Shown here one piece after another: positions 54,011 through 61,737 of a stretch of 64,000 nt of DNA; position 1 is the stretch's first letter; each line of letters begins with the position of its first letter. The translations under genes were made by a program, and so were the position numbers. This DNA comes from Paracoccus sp. MA (GTDB lineage: Bacteria > Pseudomonadota > Alphaproteobacteria > Rhodobacterales > Rhodobacteraceae), in the NCBI RefSeq assembly GCF_020990385.1, contig NZ_CP087598.1, positions 62,001 through 126,000 on the forward strand, written 5' to 3'. A model generated the notes under the pieces. That model worked only from the letters and a program-made list of their open reading frames with translations. It was not told the DNA's origin and ran no database searches.

Positions 54011-54559
54011 ATGGCAGAGGATTACGAAATCGGACCCGACCCCAGCCTGTTGCTGGTCGATGACGACGAGATCTTTCTGAACCGTCTGGCCCGGGCCATG
54101 GAAAAACGCGGCTTCGCCGTCACCCGCGCCGCCTCGGTGGCCGAGGCCCGCGCGGCGGTGGCCGAGCGGGCTCCGGCCTATGCCGTGGTCGACCTGCGGC
54201 TCGAAGACGGAAACGGGCTCGACGTGGTCGACGCCCTGCGCGAGGCGCGCGAGGATGCCCGCATCGTCGTGCTGACCGGCTATGGCGCCATCGCCACCGC
54301 GGTGGCGGCGGTCAAGATGGGCGCGACGGATTATCTTTCGAAACCGGCGGATGCGGATGACGTGACCCGCGCGCTTCTGGCGCGGGGCGATACCCTGCCG
54401 CCGCCGCCCGAGTCGCCGATGTCCGCCGACCGGGTGCGCTGGGAACATATCCAGCGCGTCTATGAGCAATGCGACCGCAATGTCAGCGAGACGGCCCGAC
54501 GCCTGCATATGCATCGACGGACCTTGCAGCGGATTTTGGCCAAACGCAGCCCGCGTTAA
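54011..54559 (+). CDS. regA: Redox response regulator RegA/PrrA
   Basis: A 182-residue response regulator. The receiver domain has the DDDE acidic pocket at residues 17-20, phospho-acceptor Asp61 (YAVVDLRLEDG), VVLTGYG and the Lys in YLSKPAD. A Pro-rich linker (PPPPE) leads to a C-terminal Fis-type helix-turn-helix VSETARRLHMHRRTLQRIL. Length matches RegA (184). It controls oxygen-responsive and energy genes. AAGGA lies before the ATG at 54011. SenC, RegA and HvrA are likely one transcript with the AT-rich palindrome between regA and hvrA. Confidence 0.95.
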   Translation: MAEDYEIGPDPSLLLVDDDEIFLNRLARAMEKRGFAVTRAASVAEARAAVAERAPAYAVVDLRLEDGNGLDVVDALREAREDARIVVLTGYGAIATAVAAVKMGATDYLSKPADADDVTRALLARGDTLPPPPESPMSADRVRWEHIQRVYEQCDRNVSETARRLHMHRRTLQRILAKRSPR

Positions 54560-54580
54560 TAATCAGGTTCTCAAAAAAGA

Positions 54581-54603
54581 TTGCATTTCATTTTGGAATG
54601 CAA
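54581..54603 (+). promoter_or_regulatory. AT-rich palindrome in the regA-hvrA gap
   Basis: TTGCATT (54581-54587), 9-nt spacer, AATGCAA (54597-54603), in the most AT-rich tract of the window. TTGCAT with TATTGG 18 bp downstream could form an hvrA promoter. The site could bind HvrA itself, an H-NS-type protein, or shape the transcript. Confidence 0.45.
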
Positions 54604-54642
54604 ATATTGGGGCCACATACTGCCAAAACCAAGGATAAAGAT

Positions 54643-54951
54643 ATGAGCATCGACCTGGACTCCATGTCCTTACGCGAGCTTCGCGATCTGCGTAACAAGC
54701 TGGATCGCGCCATTTCCACCTTCGAGGACCGCCGCAAGCGCGAGGCCCTGGCCGCCGCGGAAAGCGCCGCGCGCGAATTCGGCTTCAATCTGGCCGATCT
54801 GACCGTCGCCAAACAGGCGCGCAGCAAGGTGGCGCCGAAATATGCCAATCCGGCCGATCCCTCGCTGACCTGGACCGGCCGCGGCCGCAAGCCGCGCTGG
54901 GTGCAGGAGGCGCTGGATTCCGGCAAGAAGCTGGAAGACCTGGAAATCTGA
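54643..54951 (+). CDS. hvrA: H-NS-family regulator HvrA/Spb
   Basis: A 102-residue H-NS-like DNA-binding protein. The N-terminal coiled coil (LRELRDLRNKLDRAISTFEDRRKRE) mediates oligomerisation, and the C-terminal domain with YANPADPSLTWTGRGRKPRW carries the H-NS minor-groove loop (here GRGRKP). In Rhodobacter capsulatus HvrA modulates photosynthesis and nitrogen-fixation genes. The ATG at 54643 has an AAGGA-type site. Position after regA is the same as in R. capsulatus. Confidence 0.93.
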   Translation: MSIDLDSMSLRELRDLRNKLDRAISTFEDRRKREALAAAESAAREFGFNLADLTVAKQARSKVAPKYANPADPSLTWTGRGRKPRWVQEALDSGKKLEDLEI

Positions 54952-54958
54952 CCTGATC

Positions 54959-54986
54959 CCCCGCATTCCCAGGATGCGGGGTTTTC
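54959..54986 (+). terminator. Intrinsic terminator of hvrA
   Basis: CCCCGCAT (54959-54966), 7-nt loop, ATGCGGGG (54974-54981), then TTTTCC. Begins 7 nt after the hvrA stop; perfect 8-bp stem. Confidence 0.9.
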
Positions 54987-54995
54987 CTTGCGGGA

Positions 54996-55604
54996 TTACG
55001 GCCTGCCGTCGATTTCCGCGATCAGCTGGGAAAAGCGCAATAAATAGGCGTTGCGCGTTTCCAGCGGCGGCCGCAGCCGTATTTCCAGCCCCTGCAGGAT
55101 TTCGGGCTGGGGAGCCGGAAACAGGCGATCCGCCTCGGCCCGCGAAAATCCCGCGATCTGAACGGCTTCCAGCCAGGCCGAGATCCGGTCGGCCCGCTTG
55201 ATGGCGCGCTTGACCGCCGCGGGCAGCTGCGCCGGCAGGCCGAAGCGGCGGTGGATCGCCGCCGCCAGCCGCGCGTCCATTTCTCCATATTCGCTGCCCA
55301 GCGCCGCCTTCACCGGCGAGATCATGTCGCCGATGACATATTCGGGCGCGTCGTGCAGCAAGGCCGCCAGCCGCCAGCGCGGCTCGCAATCGGGGTTGGC
55401 GCGGGCATGGATCTCCTCGACCAGCAGGGAATGCTCGGCCACGCTATAGGCCCAGTCGCCATGGGTCTGGCCGTTCCAGCGCGCGACGAAGGCCAGGCCA
55501 TGGGCGATGTCGCCGATCTCGATATCCACGGGCGTCGGGTCCAGAAGGTCCAGCCTGCGCCCCGACAGCATCCTTTGCCAGGCCCGTTTCGCGCCCTTCG
55601 CCAT
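54996..55604 (-). CDS. HD-domain (YfbR-like) phosphohydrolase
   Basis: A 202-residue HD-family hydrolase. SVAEHSLLVEEIH has the first metal His, LAALLHDAPEYVIGDMISPVK the HD pair, and KRADRISAWLEA the last Asp, matching the YfbR/YedH-type pattern (H...HD...D), whose members dephosphorylate nucleotides. MLSGRRLDLLDPTPVDIEIGDIAHGLA is the usual opening. The ATG at 55604 excludes an N-terminal extension without homology. Convergent with hvrA, sharing no genes. Confidence 0.85.
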   Translation of the reverse strand: MAKGAKRAWQRMLSGRRLDLLDPTPVDIEIGDIAHGLAFVARWNGQTHGDWAYSVAEHSLLVEEIHARANPDCEPRWRLAALLHDAPEYVIGDMISPVKAALGSEYGEMDARLAAAIHRRFGLPAQLPAAVKRAIKRADRISAWLEAVQIAGFSRAEADRLFPAPQPEILQGLEIRLRPPLETRNAYLLRFSQLIAEIDGRP

Positions 55605-55679
55605 GCCGCTCTCCGTCTGTTGCGCGGCGAAACTAGCCGCATCGTCCGGGCCGCGCCAGCGCCGGATCGGACAGGCGAA

Positions 55680-55707
55680 GGGCCCGCGATCCGACGACCG
55701 CGGGCCC
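55680..55707 (-). terminator. GC-rich hairpin after secB
   Basis: GGGCCCGCG (55680-55688) and CGCGGGCCC (55699-55707), 9-bp stem, 10-nt loop, 33 nt after the secB stop on the minus strand. Only a weak T content follows, so termination may be inefficient. Confidence 0.55.
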
Positions 55708-55739
55708 GAAACGGCACGAATCACGCAGAAGTGATCGCC

Positions 55740-56285
55740 TCAGGACAGCGGCTGGTCGGCGGGCCGCTGGGCCTGCATCCGGCGCGCGATCTCCTGCCGA
55801 TACAGCGCGACGAAATCCACCGGGTCCATGTTGAAGGGCGGGAAGCCGCCGTCGCGGGTCATGTCCGAGACGATGCGCCGCACATAGGGGAACATCATGC
55901 GCGGGCATTCGATCATCAGGAAGGGGTGCAGCTGGTCCTCGGGCACGCCCTCGACATGGAAGATGCCGCCGTAATCCAGCTCGCACAGGAAGATCGGCGA
56001 CTTGTCCTTGGAGTTGGTCGATTGCACGCGGAACTTGCTGATCACCTCATACTGGTGCTCGGCCGGGCGCTTGCGGGCATCCAGGCTGACCTGCACGCTG
56101 ATCTCGGGCTGCACCTCGCCCGAGGGCAGGCCCTTCTGCGCCACCGCGTTCTCGAAGGACAGGTCGCGGATATATTGCGTCAGGATCTGCATCCGCACCG
56201 CCTGCTGGGCGGGATTCTGCCCCGGATTCTGGGCCTCGTTCGCGGCCTCGGGCGCGGCGCCGCCGCTGTTGTTCTCGTCGCTCAT
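55740..56285 (-). CDS. secB: Protein-export chaperone SecB
   Basis: A 181-residue SecB, the tetrameric chaperone holding preproteins for SecA. An acidic, Asn/Gln/Ala-rich N-terminal tail of about 30 residues precedes QILTQYIRDLSFENAVA, typical of alphaproteobacterial SecB. The core strands QYEVISKFRVQS, VFLCELDYGGIFHVEGVPEDQ, MIECPRMMFPYVRRIVSDMTRDGGFPP are all present. Start ATG at 56285. Divergence from fxsA-timA is absent; it sits downstream of fxsA on the same strand. Confidence 0.96.
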   Translation of the reverse strand: MSDENNSGGAAPEAANEAQNPGQNPAQQAVRMQILTQYIRDLSFENAVAQKGLPSGEVQPEISVQVSLDARKRPAEHQYEVISKFRVQSTNSKDKSPIFLCELDYGGIFHVEGVPEDQLHPFLMIECPRMMFPYVRRIVSDMTRDGGFPPFNMDPVDFVALYRQEIARRMQAQRPADQPLS

Positions 56286-56334
56286 GGAATTCTCCTCGGA
56301 TCTGACGGGGTTCTAGCACCCCGCAGGGCCGCGC

Positions 56335-56910
56335 TCAATGCCGGGTCCAGCCGGAGCCGCCCCGGCGCGGCGGCTGGTCCCCGGGCGCATCGCCCTGATC
56401 GGTCAGCCCCTCGCGCACCGGCGCGGGCGGATCGTCCTGCACCGAATATTCGCCGTCGATCACCCCCTCGTCGCGCCAGCCGGGGCGGCGGAAGCCCGCC
56501 GGATCGGCGCCGAAATCCGCCTCGGCCCCATACCCCTGGCGATAGCTGAAGCGCGTGCCCGTGACCCGCACCCCCCGCGCCATCCGCCGCAGGATCAGGC
56601 TGCGCACTGCCGGGATCAGCAGCAAAAGCCCCAGCCCGCTGGTAAAAAGTCCGGGCACCACCATCAGAAGGCCGGCGATCATGACCAGCGCGCCATGCGC
56701 CATGGGCCGGCCGGGGTCGCGGAAATCCTCCATGGCGCGCTGCACGTCCAGCGCGGCGCGTGCGCCCTGGTGGCGCATCACCGCCACCCCGGCCACCGCC
56801 GAGGCCAGCACCAGCGCGATCACCGGCAGCGCGCCGATCGCGCCTCCGACCTGGATGAACAGCGCGATCTCGACGATCGGCAGGATCACGAACGGCAGAA
56901 GCAGCCACAT
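56335..56910 (-). CDS. fxsA: FxsA-family membrane protein
   Basis: A 191-residue inner-membrane protein of the FxsA family, named from suppression of phage F-exclusion of T7. Four hydrophobic segments (about 3-22, 27-50, 75-95, 100-115) with LPIVEIALFIQVGGAIG and GLLMVVPGLFTSGLGLLLLIP are diagnostic. A hydrophilic Arg/Asp/Pro-rich tail of about 80 residues follows. AAGGGGAAGG lies upstream of the ATG at 56910. Divergent from timA; regularly next to secB in alphaproteobacteria. Function unknown. Confidence 0.9.
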   Translation of the reverse strand: MWLLLPFVILPIVEIALFIQVGGAIGALPVIALVLASAVAGVAVMRHQGARAALDVQRAMEDFRDPGRPMAHGALVMIAGLLMVVPGLFTSGLGLLLLIPAVRSLILRRMARGVRVTGTRFSYRQGYGAEADFGADPAGFRRPGWRDEGVIDGEYSVQDDPPAPVREGLTDQGDAPGDQPPRRGGSGWTRH

Positions 56911-57020
56911 AAAGCCTTCCCCTTTGGCATGTTCTCTTTCCGGCACAAACTGGACTTGGGCCGGTCCCCACCCTACATAAGCATCGGAAACCATCCTTAC
57001 AAAGCTCGTTAGGTCCGTTG

Positions 57021-57677
57021 ATGTCGAACCCCCTGCTGCAACTCCTCGTCCTGGGCGCGATCGCCGTGTTCCTGATCCTGCGCTTGCGCGGGGTGCTCGG
57101 CACCCGCGACGGGTTCGAGGCGCCGCGCATCCCCGAGGAACCGGCGCAGCGCCGCCGCTTCGACGTGATCGACGGCACCGCCGAGGCCGGCGACAGCGAC
57201 ATCGCCGACCATGCCGAGCCGGGCAGCCCCACCGCCAAGGCCCTGGCCGAGATGAAGCGGGCCGAGCCCGATTTCGCCGTGGGCCCTTTCCTGTCCGGCG
57301 CGAAATCCGCCTATGAGATGATCCTGATGGCCTTCGAGCGCGGCGACCTCTCGGAGGTGCGCGGCTTCCTGGCCCCGCCGGTGGCCGAGGCCTTCGAATC
57401 GGTGATCGAGGACCGCAAGGCCCGCGGCCTGGTCACCGAGGCGCAGTTCCTCGGCACCCGCGAAACCGCGCTGGCCGGGGCCGAATTCACCCCGGCGACC
57501 GGCATGGCCGAGCTTTCGGTCCGCTTCGTCGGCGAGATGATCATCGCCACCCGCGACGCCCAGGGCAACGTGGTCGAGGGCGACCCCAAGGCCGCGCGCA
57601 AGCAGCGCGACACCTGGACCTTCGCCCGCCGCATGGGTCAGGACGACCCGAACTGGCAGCTTGTCGCCACGGCCTGA
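57021..57677 (+). CDS. timA: Tim44/TimA-family putative adaptor protein
   Basis: A 218-residue protein with one N-terminal membrane helix (LLQLLVLGAIAVFLILRL) and a Tim44-like domain containing VGPFLSGAKSAYEMILMAFERGDLSEVRGFLAP and ARKQRDTWTFARRMGQDDPNWQLV. Mitochondrial Tim44 anchors Hsp70 at the import channel; the bacterial role is unclear, but inner-membrane/envelope quality control is likely. AGG 7 nt upstream supports the ATG at 57021. The smr gene begins 3 nt downstream; the neighbouring secB and fxsA fit an export-related block. Confidence 0.9.
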   Translation: MSNPLLQLLVLGAIAVFLILRLRGVLGTRDGFEAPRIPEEPAQRRRFDVIDGTAEAGDSDIADHAEPGSPTAKALAEMKRAEPDFAVGPFLSGAKSAYEMILMAFERGDLSEVRGFLAPPVAEAFESVIEDRKARGLVTEAQFLGTRETALAGAEFTPATGMAELSVRFVGEMIIATRDAQGNVVEGDPKAARKQRDTWTFARRMGQDDPNWQLVATA

Positions 57678-57680
57678 ACC

Positions 57681-58280
57681 ATGGCGCGCCGGCGGGGACT
57701 CTCGGCCGAGGACAAGGCCCTGTGGTCCCGCATCGCCGCGACCGCGGTGCCCATGCACCCGGCCCGCAAGCAGGCCGAACCGATCCCCGAACCCAAGCCG
57801 CTGAAAAAGCCCGCCCCCGCGCCGCAGGCCGCTGCGCCGCCGCTGGCCGGCCTGCGCATCGGGGCGAAGGCCGGCGGGTCCGGCTCGACCCGCCTCGACC
57901 TGTCGCCGCCCCCGCGCGAGGCGCTGCATGCCCAGCCCTTGCGCATGGACCACAAGACCCACCGTCAGATGACCCGCGGCAAGCTGGTCCCCGAGGCGCG
58001 GATCGACCTGCACGGCATGACGCTGGCCGTGGCCCAGCCGGTGCTGACCCGCTTCATCCTGCAGGCCCGCGCAGACGGCCGGCGGCTGGTCCTGGTCATC
58101 ACCGGCAAGGGGCGCGAGGGCGGGCCCGATGCGCCGCTGCCGGTCCGGCCCGGGGCGCTGCGCCACAACGTGCCGCATTGGCTGCACATGCCGCCGCTGA
58201 ACGCCGTGGTGCTGCAGGTCCGCCCGGCGCATCGCCGCCACGGCGGCGAGGGCGCCTATTACGTCTACCTGCGCCGCTAG
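57681..58280 (+). CDS. Smr-domain protein
   Basis: A 199-residue protein with a Pro/Ala-rich N-terminal half and a C-terminal Smr domain: ARIDLHGMTLAVAQPVLTRFI (LDxHGxx motif), LVLVITGKGREGG (TGKG motif) and HGGEGAYYVYLRR. Smr domains nick or bind nucleic acids, as in MutS2 or ribosome-rescue SmrB; stand-alone SmrA-like proteins of this form are of unknown role. It is coupled to timA. Its end overlaps the convergent lipoprotein gene by 4 nt. Confidence 0.9.
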   Translation: MARRRGLSAEDKALWSRIAATAVPMHPARKQAEPIPEPKPLKKPAPAPQAAAPPLAGLRIGAKAGGSGSTRLDLSPPPREALHAQPLRMDHKTHRQMTRGKLVPEARIDLHGMTLAVAQPVLTRFILQARADGRRLVLVITGKGREGGPDAPLPVRPGALRHNVPHWLHMPPLNAVVLQVRPAHRRHGGEGAYYVYLRR

Positions 58281-59350
58281 AAGGCCGGCGAGATCACGAT
58301 CTGCGCCGCGCGCTCGGCATGCAGGGCCGCACGGGTCAGCGGCCCGACCCCGCCGCCCACATCCGACGAGAACACGCTGTTCAGCTCCCGCGCCTGCGAC
58401 AGGATGCGCAGAAGCGCAGGCGAGGTCGCGACGTTGAAATGCCCGGTGCCGCTGCTGAAGGCGCCGACATCCACCAGCGTCACCGGCAGGTCCGCCACCG
58501 GCCCGGCATCAGTCAGGCTGCCCAGCCGCACCGGTTCGGCCGAGATCAGCGCCGACAGGTTCAGCGCCCGGTCCCGCCCCGAGGTGAAGATGAAGAAGGG
58601 CTGCGGCAACCTGCCGATGGCCCGCGCCTGGCTGCGAAACACGCCGACATCGATATCGGGCGACAGCAGCACCACGGCGCCGATCCGGTCCAGCGTGCGG
58701 CGGTCGCCGGCGATGGCCATCTGGCGCAGGCTCTCCATCAGCAGCAGGGCGCCCATGGAATGCGCGACCAGGATCGCCTTGCCGCCGCCCGCTTCGGTGG
58801 CGATCTCGATGCTGCGCTCGAGCCCGTCGCGGGAATAGAGCACGCTGTCGCGATCCGCCGCATAGGCCAGCGGCTGCCCGCGCGAGGGCCACGAGAAATG
58901 CAGCGGCACGCCGGGCAGGCGCAGGTCGTGCTCGATCTGGGCAAAGCGATACAGGCCCTCGGCGAAGGTGTTGTTATAGCCATGCACGAACAGCACCACG
59001 TCGCGGTCGCCCGGCGGGCGCTCGGCGATGGCGCGGCGCAACTCGGCGCGGAAATCCCCGGGCCGGGCGAAGCGGGCATATTCCGAGACCAGGAAATCCC
59101 GCCGCGGATCGGGCGCCGCGCCCTTGCGCGGATAGGCGATCGAGCCCGGCCGCCGCTCGGGCGGCACCGAGACGTCGACGCGGCCGAAGCTCACCCCCTC
59201 CTGCCGGCTGCCGTCGGGGGTGCGGTTGGTGGCGATATAGATGCGCTCGACCTGACCCACCCGGCCCGCCTCCGGGACCAGGGTGATCTCGCCGCGCGGC
59301 GCACAGGCCGCCAGCAGCAGCAACAGCGAAACAAGGATCCGCGCCGGCAT
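58277..59350 (-). CDS. Alpha/beta-hydrolase lipoprotein (DUF900 family)
   Basis: A 357-residue exported lipoprotein with lipobox LAAC (Cys about residue 16) and an alpha/beta-hydrolase domain. VVLFVHGYNNTF is the oxyanion region, ILVAHSMGALLLMES holds the nucleophile Ser, with Asp in SPDIDVG and a terminal His region GHFNVATSP. DUF900-type enzymes are putative esterases, substrate unknown. Convergent with smr; downstream of the small PLDc_N gene (60 nt). Confidence 0.87.
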   Translation of the reverse strand: MPARILVSLLLLLAACAPRGEITLVPEAGRVGQVERIYIATNRTPDGSRQEGVSFGRVDVSVPPERRPGSIAYPRKGAAPDPRRDFLVSEYARFARPGDFRAELRRAIAERPPGDRDVVLFVHGYNNTFAEGLYRFAQIEHDLRLPGVPLHFSWPSRGQPLAYAADRDSVLYSRDGLERSIEIATEAGGGKAILVAHSMGALLLMESLRQMAIAGDRRTLDRIGAVVLLSPDIDVGVFRSQARAIGRLPQPFFIFTSGRDRALNLSALISAEPVRLGSLTDAGPVADLPVTLVDVGAFSSGTGHFNVATSPALLRILSQARELNSVFSSDVGGGVGPLTRAALHAERAAQIVISPAF

Positions 59351-59410
59351 GTCCCCCGCCTTTTCGACTTGCGGCGAACCATGCCATTACCGCGGGCGCG
59401 GGAAAAGCCC

Positions 59411-59587
59411 TCAGCCGTAATTCGCCTTGGGCCCGGCAAACCACCAGATGATCAGCCCGACCACCGGCAGGATCGCCACCAGCGCGATCCAGACCAGCTT
59501 GGTGGTCATGCTCTCATTGGTGTTGATGATCGAGGCGATGGCCCAGACATCCAGCACGAAGATGATGATTCCGAAGATATATCCCAT
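59411..59587 (-). CDS. Small membrane protein, PLDc_N domain
   Basis: 58 residues: MGYIFGIIIFVLDVWAIASI, a central loop NTNESMTTK, then LVWIALVAILPVVGLIIWWF and AGPKANYG. Two hydrophobic helices joined by a short loop match the PLDc_N (cardiolipin-synthase N-terminal) domain found alone in many bacteria. AGGA lies upstream of the ATG at 59587. Function unknown, probably inner-membrane. It may be co-transcribed with the hydrolase downstream and lies just after hslU on the same strand. Confidence 0.8.
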   Translation of the reverse strand: MGYIFGIIIFVLDVWAIASIINTNESMTTKLVWIALVAILPVVGLIIWWFAGPKANYG

Positions 59588-59644
59588 GCGCGTCCCCGTC
59601 CTTTGACTTCCGGCACAACGGGCGGGACCGCGCCGCGGTTCCCT

Positions 59645-60949
59645 TCAGAGCACATAGCGCGAAAGATCGGTCGAGCGCGAAAGATCGCCCAGATGCTTCT
59701 CGACGAAGGCCCCGTCGACCACCACCGTCTCGCCGGAACGGTCCGGGGCGCTGAAGGACAGCTCCTCGAACACCCGTTCCATCACGGTGTAAAGCCGCCG
59801 CGCGCCGATATTCTCGACCGAGCCGTTCACCTCGGCCGCGATCCGCGCCAGCGCCCGGATGCCGTCCTCGGTGAACTCGACCGCCACCCCCTCGGTCGCC
59901 ATCAGCGCGGTATATTGCCGGGTCAGGGCATTGTCGGTCTCGGTCAGGATGCGGACGAAATCCTCCTCGGTCAGGGCGCGCAGCTCGACGCGGATCGGCA
60001 GCCGGCCCTGCAGCTCGGGCAGCAGGTCCGAGGGCTTGGCGATATGGAACGCGCCCGAGGCGATGAACAGGATGTGATCGGTCTTCACCGGGCCGTATTT
60101 GGTGCCGACGGTGGTGCCCTCGATCAGCGGCAGCAGGTCGCGCTGCACGCCCTCGCGCGAGACGTCGCCGCCGCGCGCCTCCTGCCGGGCCGCCACCTTG
60201 TCGATCTCGTCGATGAAGACGATGCCGTTCTCCTGCACCGCCTCCAGCGCGGCGGCGCGCACCGCCTCGTCGTCCAGAAGCTTGTCGGCCTCCTCGGCGA
60301 TCAGCAGGTCGTAGCTTTCCGCCACGGTGACCTTGCGCCGCACCCGGCGGCCGCCAAAGGCCTTCATCAGCCCCGACAGGTCCATCATGCCGCCGATGGC
60401 GCCGGGCTGGCCGGGGATCTCCATCATGCCGAGCGGATTGGAATTGTCCTGCACCTCCAGCTCGATCACCGTGTCGTCCAGCTCGCCGCGCTTGAGCTTG
60501 TCGCGGAACATCTCGCGGGTCTGCTCGCGCGCCCCCTCGCCGGCCAGGGCGGCGACGACCCGCTCCTCGGCGGATTTATGGGCGCGGGCCTTGACCTCCT
60601 CGCGCATGCGCTCGCGGGTCTCGATGACGGCGGCATCGGCCAGGTCGCGGATGATCTGCTCGACATCGCGGCCGACATAGCCGACCTCGGTGAACTTGGT
60701 GGCCTCGACCTTCAGGAAGGGCGCGCGGGCGAGCTTCGCCAGCCGGCGGCTGATCTCGGTCTTGCCGACGCCGGTGGGGCCGATCATCAGGATGTTCTTG
60801 GGATAGACCTCGTCGCGCAGGTCGTCGCCCAGTTGCCGGCGCCGCCAGCGGTTGCGCAGCGCCACGGCCACGGCGCGCTTGGCATCCCTCTGCCCGATGA
60901 TGAAGCGATCCAGTTCGGACACGATCTCGCGCGGGGTCAGGTCACTCAT
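59645..60949 (-). CDS. hslU: ATP-dependent protease ATPase subunit HslU
   Basis: A 434-residue AAA+ unfoldase of the HslVU proteasome-like protease. [21 protein letters not shown] opens the protein, Walker A is GPTGVGKTE (about residue 57), the I-domain spans about 110-230, Walker B is [11 protein letters not shown], and the C-terminus ends in LSRYVL, the tail that inserts into HslV. Length matches. It lies downstream of hslV, separated by 113 nt that contain a dispersed repeat. Confidence 0.97.
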   Translation of the reverse strand: MSDLTPREIVSELDRFIIGQRDAKRAVAVALRNRWRRRQLGDDLRDEVYPKNILMIGPTGVGKTEISRRLAKLARAPFLKVEATKFTEVGYVGRDVEQIIRDLADAAVIETRERMREEVKARAHKSAEERVVAALAGEGAREQTREMFRDKLKRGELDDTVIELEVQDNSNPLGMMEIPGQPGAIGGMMDLSGLMKAFGGRRVRRKVTVAESYDLLIAEEADKLLDDEAVRAAALEAVQENGIVFIDEIDKVAARQEARGGDVSREGVQRDLLPLIEGTTVGTKYGPVKTDHILFIASGAFHIAKPSDLLPELQGRLPIRVELRALTEEDFVRILTETDNALTRQYTALMATEGVAVEFTEDGIRALARIAAEVNGSVENIGARRLYTVMERVFEELSFSAPDRSGETVVVDGAFVEKHLGDLSRSTDLSRYVL

Positions 60950-60996
60950 GGTCAGCCTTTCCTGTCAGGGGCACCGGCTTGCGCCTTCTTTCTTGC

Positions 60997-61061
60997 CCAA
61001 ATATCCCGGGGGACGGCCGGCATGCCCCGCCAGGGGCAGGCCGGGCGGGGGCAGAGCCCCC
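60997..61061 (-). repeat. Dispersed GC-rich repeat between hslV and hslU
   Basis: On the minus strand GGGGGCTCTGCCCCC (61061-61047) lies 1 nt after the hslV stop, then CCCCCGGGATATTTGG (61012-60997) after a 34-nt spacer. Both blocks match the element at 39618-39660 (14 of 16 in the second). The element fills much of the hslV-hslU gap and includes a further hairpin of CCCCGCC/GGCGGGG type. Confidence 0.7.
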
Positions 61062-61062
61062 G

Positions 61063-61617
61063 TCATCCCATGACTTCAACGGTCAGATTGCCATTGGTGT
61101 AGACGCAGATATCCGCCGCGATCGCCATGGCCTTGCGCGCCACCGCCTCGGCATCCAGCTCGCTCTCCATCAGCCCGCGCGCGGCGGCCAGGGCGAAATT
61201 GCCGCCCGAGCCGATGGCGGCCACGTCATGCTCGGGCTCCAGCACGTCGCCGGCACCGGTCACCACGAAGATGTCGCGCCCGTCGGTCACGATCAGCATC
61301 GCCTCGAGGTTGCGCAGATACTTGTCCATGCGCCAGTCCTTGGCCAGCTCGACGCAGGCCCGGGCCAGCTGGCCGGGCGCCGCCTCCAGCTTCTTCTCCA
61401 GCCGCTCGAGCAGGGTGAAGGCATCGGCGGTCGAACCGGCGAATCCCACCACGACGTCATGGCCGCCGGGGCTCAGCCGGCGCACCTTGCGCGCCGTGCC
61501 CTTCATCACCGTCTGGCCGACGCTGACCTGGCCGTCCCCGGCGACGACGACGCGGCCAGCCCGGCGCACCGCCAGGATGGTGGTCCCGTGCCAGCCGGGA
61601 AATCTCTCTTCGGACAT
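61063..61617 (-). CDS. hslV: ATP-dependent protease peptidase subunit HslV
   Basis: A 184-residue threonine peptidase. [11 protein letters not shown] places the N-terminal catalytic Thr after propeptide removal; [25 protein letters not shown] and [16 protein letters not shown] are HslV signatures. It forms the dodecameric core with HslU to degrade misfolded proteins. A heat-shock-type promoter candidate precedes it. Divergent from the capsule-GT-like gene. Confidence 0.97.
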   Translation of the reverse strand: MSEERFPGWHGTTILAVRRAGRVVVAGDGQVSVGQTVMKGTARKVRRLSPGGHDVVVGFAGSTADAFTLLERLEKKLEAAPGQLARACVELAKDWRMDKYLRNLEAMLIVTDGRDIFVVTGAGDVLEPEHDVAAIGSGGNFALAAARGLMESELDAEAVARKAMAIAADICVYTNGNLTVEVMG

Positions 61618-61648
61618 GCCTCTCTCCGATATCAGCCTGCCGCGTCAG

Positions 61649-61674
61649 ATATGGGCCGGGCGGCGCTTTCGCAA
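61649..61674 (-). promoter_or_regulatory. Candidate heat-shock (RpoH-type) promoter of hslVU
   Basis: On the minus strand TTGCGAA (61674-61668), 12 bp, CCCATAT (61655-61649); RNA would start near 61641. The -10 and spacing fit the sigma-32 form (TTGAAA, CCCATnT), agreeing with the known heat-shock control of hslVU. Confidence 0.45.
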
Positions 61675-61737
61675 CCCACCATCCCTTTCGGCCGCCACCC
61701 CTTCCGCCGGCCCGCGCCGGCCGCTAGCCTGCCGGCC

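Noticed and set aside
57722..61102. Open frame of over 1100 codons on the + strand across smr, the hydrolase, hslU
   Set aside because: It runs antisense through genes with clear families and yields Arg/His/Gln-rich sequence, typical of high-GC shadow frames.
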